NCBI GenBank assembly: GCA_045598025.1
Contig: JAZLLH010000045.1
Span: 1 to 22,110 of the forward strand
DNA: 22,110 nucleotides
Direction of reading: 5' to 3'
From: UBA1195 sp045598025
GTDB lineage: Bacteria; Bacteroidota; Bacteroidia; Bacteroidales; WCHB1-69
A program made the position numbers and the translations under genes. Below the pieces are notes generated by a model. The model was not told the DNA's origin, ran no database searches, and was given only the letters and a program-made list of their open reading frames with translations. Positions 21,971-22,110 of the stretch are shown one piece after another; position 1 is the stretch's first letter, and each line of letters opens with the position of its first letter.

Positions 21971-22110
21971 TGTCTTGTCCTAAAATAGCGTTACAATAAA
22001 AAGAGTAACGATATGGAAAAACAAGAGAACAAGTACGTTAAGCGTACACAAAAGGATTACAGCATGTCCTTTAAACTGTCAGTGGTACGAGAGTACGAAG
22101 AGCACAAAGT
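21971..22110 (+). mobile_element. Left end of an IS3-family insertion sequence (runs off window)
   Basis: From about 21971 the sequence changes to TGTCTTGTCCTAAAATAGCG, which begins with TG as IS3-family termini do and immediately precedes an orfA-type transposase start. The right end and the target duplication are outside the window, so the exact boundary is an estimate. Inside the leader, CGTTAC (21989-21994) and GTAACG (22005-22010) form a small inverted repeat that ends two bases before the start codon. Confidence 0.7.
22013..22110 (+). CDS. IS3-family transposase OrfA, N-terminal fragment
   Basis: The open frame from ATG at 22013 reads MEKQENKYVKRTQKDYSMSF followed by KLSVVREYEEHK and is cut by the window edge after about 32 residues. 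The 'VKRTQKDYSMSFKL.VV.E.E' pattern is typical of the N-terminus of OrfA (helix-turn-helix, transposase_8-like) proteins of Bacteroidota IS3 elements. OrfA binds the IS ends, and in IS3 elements the catalytic OrfB is normally made by a programmed frameshift downstream, which is not visible here. The start is preceded by a short A-rich leader with an inverted repeat. Assignment rests on this short stretch and on the IS-like end just upstream. Confidence 0.75.
   Translation, partial: MEKQENKYVKRTQKDYSMSFKLSVVREYEEHK

Noticed and set aside
21817..21999. A 60-codon plus-strand open frame across the end of the small membrane protein gene.
   Set aside because: It runs through the terminator hairpin into the IS end and overlaps a better-supported gene in another frame.
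1..22110. CRISPR arrays, tRNA or rRNA genes, and a phage structural module.
   Set aside because: No evenly spaced repeats, no cloverleaf or rRNA-like sequence, and no phage genes besides the lone ORF6N protein were seen by eye.

Overview
The window is a stretch of chromosome from an anaerobic, T9SS-positive member of the Bacteroidales (Bacteroidota); the genus is not resolved. Four things point there. A full-length pyruvate:ferredoxin oxidoreductase indicates anaerobic metabolism. Two exported enzymes end in type A type-IX-secretion sorting domains. Several starts are preceded by the Bacteroidota -7 promoter motif TAnnTTTG(C), with A-rich leaders in place of Shine-Dalgarno sites. The TonB-like transducer, the DUF4139 protein and the TGS-uridine-kinase fusion are of the kinds usual in this phylum. 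Nearly all genes lie on the minus strand, so transcription runs from high to low coordinates.

Left end (1-5138): a core gene between accessory genes. Positions 1-185 hold the N-terminus of a YhcG/DUF1016-type protein that runs off the window. At 381-655 is a decayed AAA_14/DUF4143-type ATPase with a 1-base loss inside its Walker A motif. The pyruvate:ferredoxin oxidoreductase (754-4314) follows, with its own promoter and terminator, and then an ORF6N-domain protein (4578-5138). A class I aspartate-type aminotransferase (5206-6408) has a promoter embedded in an inverted repeat.

Middle (6546-14319): a tightly packed run in the order polyprenyl synthetase, mrdA (PBP2), rodA, a DUF4139/DUF4140 exported protein, and a secreted subtilisin with a T9SS tail. 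Gaps between genes are about 3-37 bases, so this looks like one cell-elongation and envelope operon that also carries a prenyl-diphosphate synthase. No mreBCD is visible here.

Next come two genes with their own promoter and terminator: a TonB-like energy transducer (14403-15092) and gcvT of the glycine cleavage system (15239-16339).

Right part (16466-21451): a second close-packed run in the order CDA-family (guanine-deaminase-like) deaminase, secreted PPAD/agmatine-deiminase-family enzyme with an Ig-like region and T9SS tail, TGS-uridine-kinase-like nucleoside kinase, and SpoU/TrmH-family RNA methyltransferase. A small PQ-loop-like membrane protein is divergently transcribed (21624-21884) and ends in a strong hairpin terminator. 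About ten bases past that terminator an IS3-family element begins and runs off the window.

No tRNA, rRNA, CRISPR array or riboswitch was seen, and no gene-free stretch exceeds 300 bases. I found no clearly new multi-gene system. The strongest leads are the PPAD-architecture secreted deiminase, a TonB-plug-like motif inside the DUF4139 protein, and an unusual cysteine-rich segment in the oxidoreductase.
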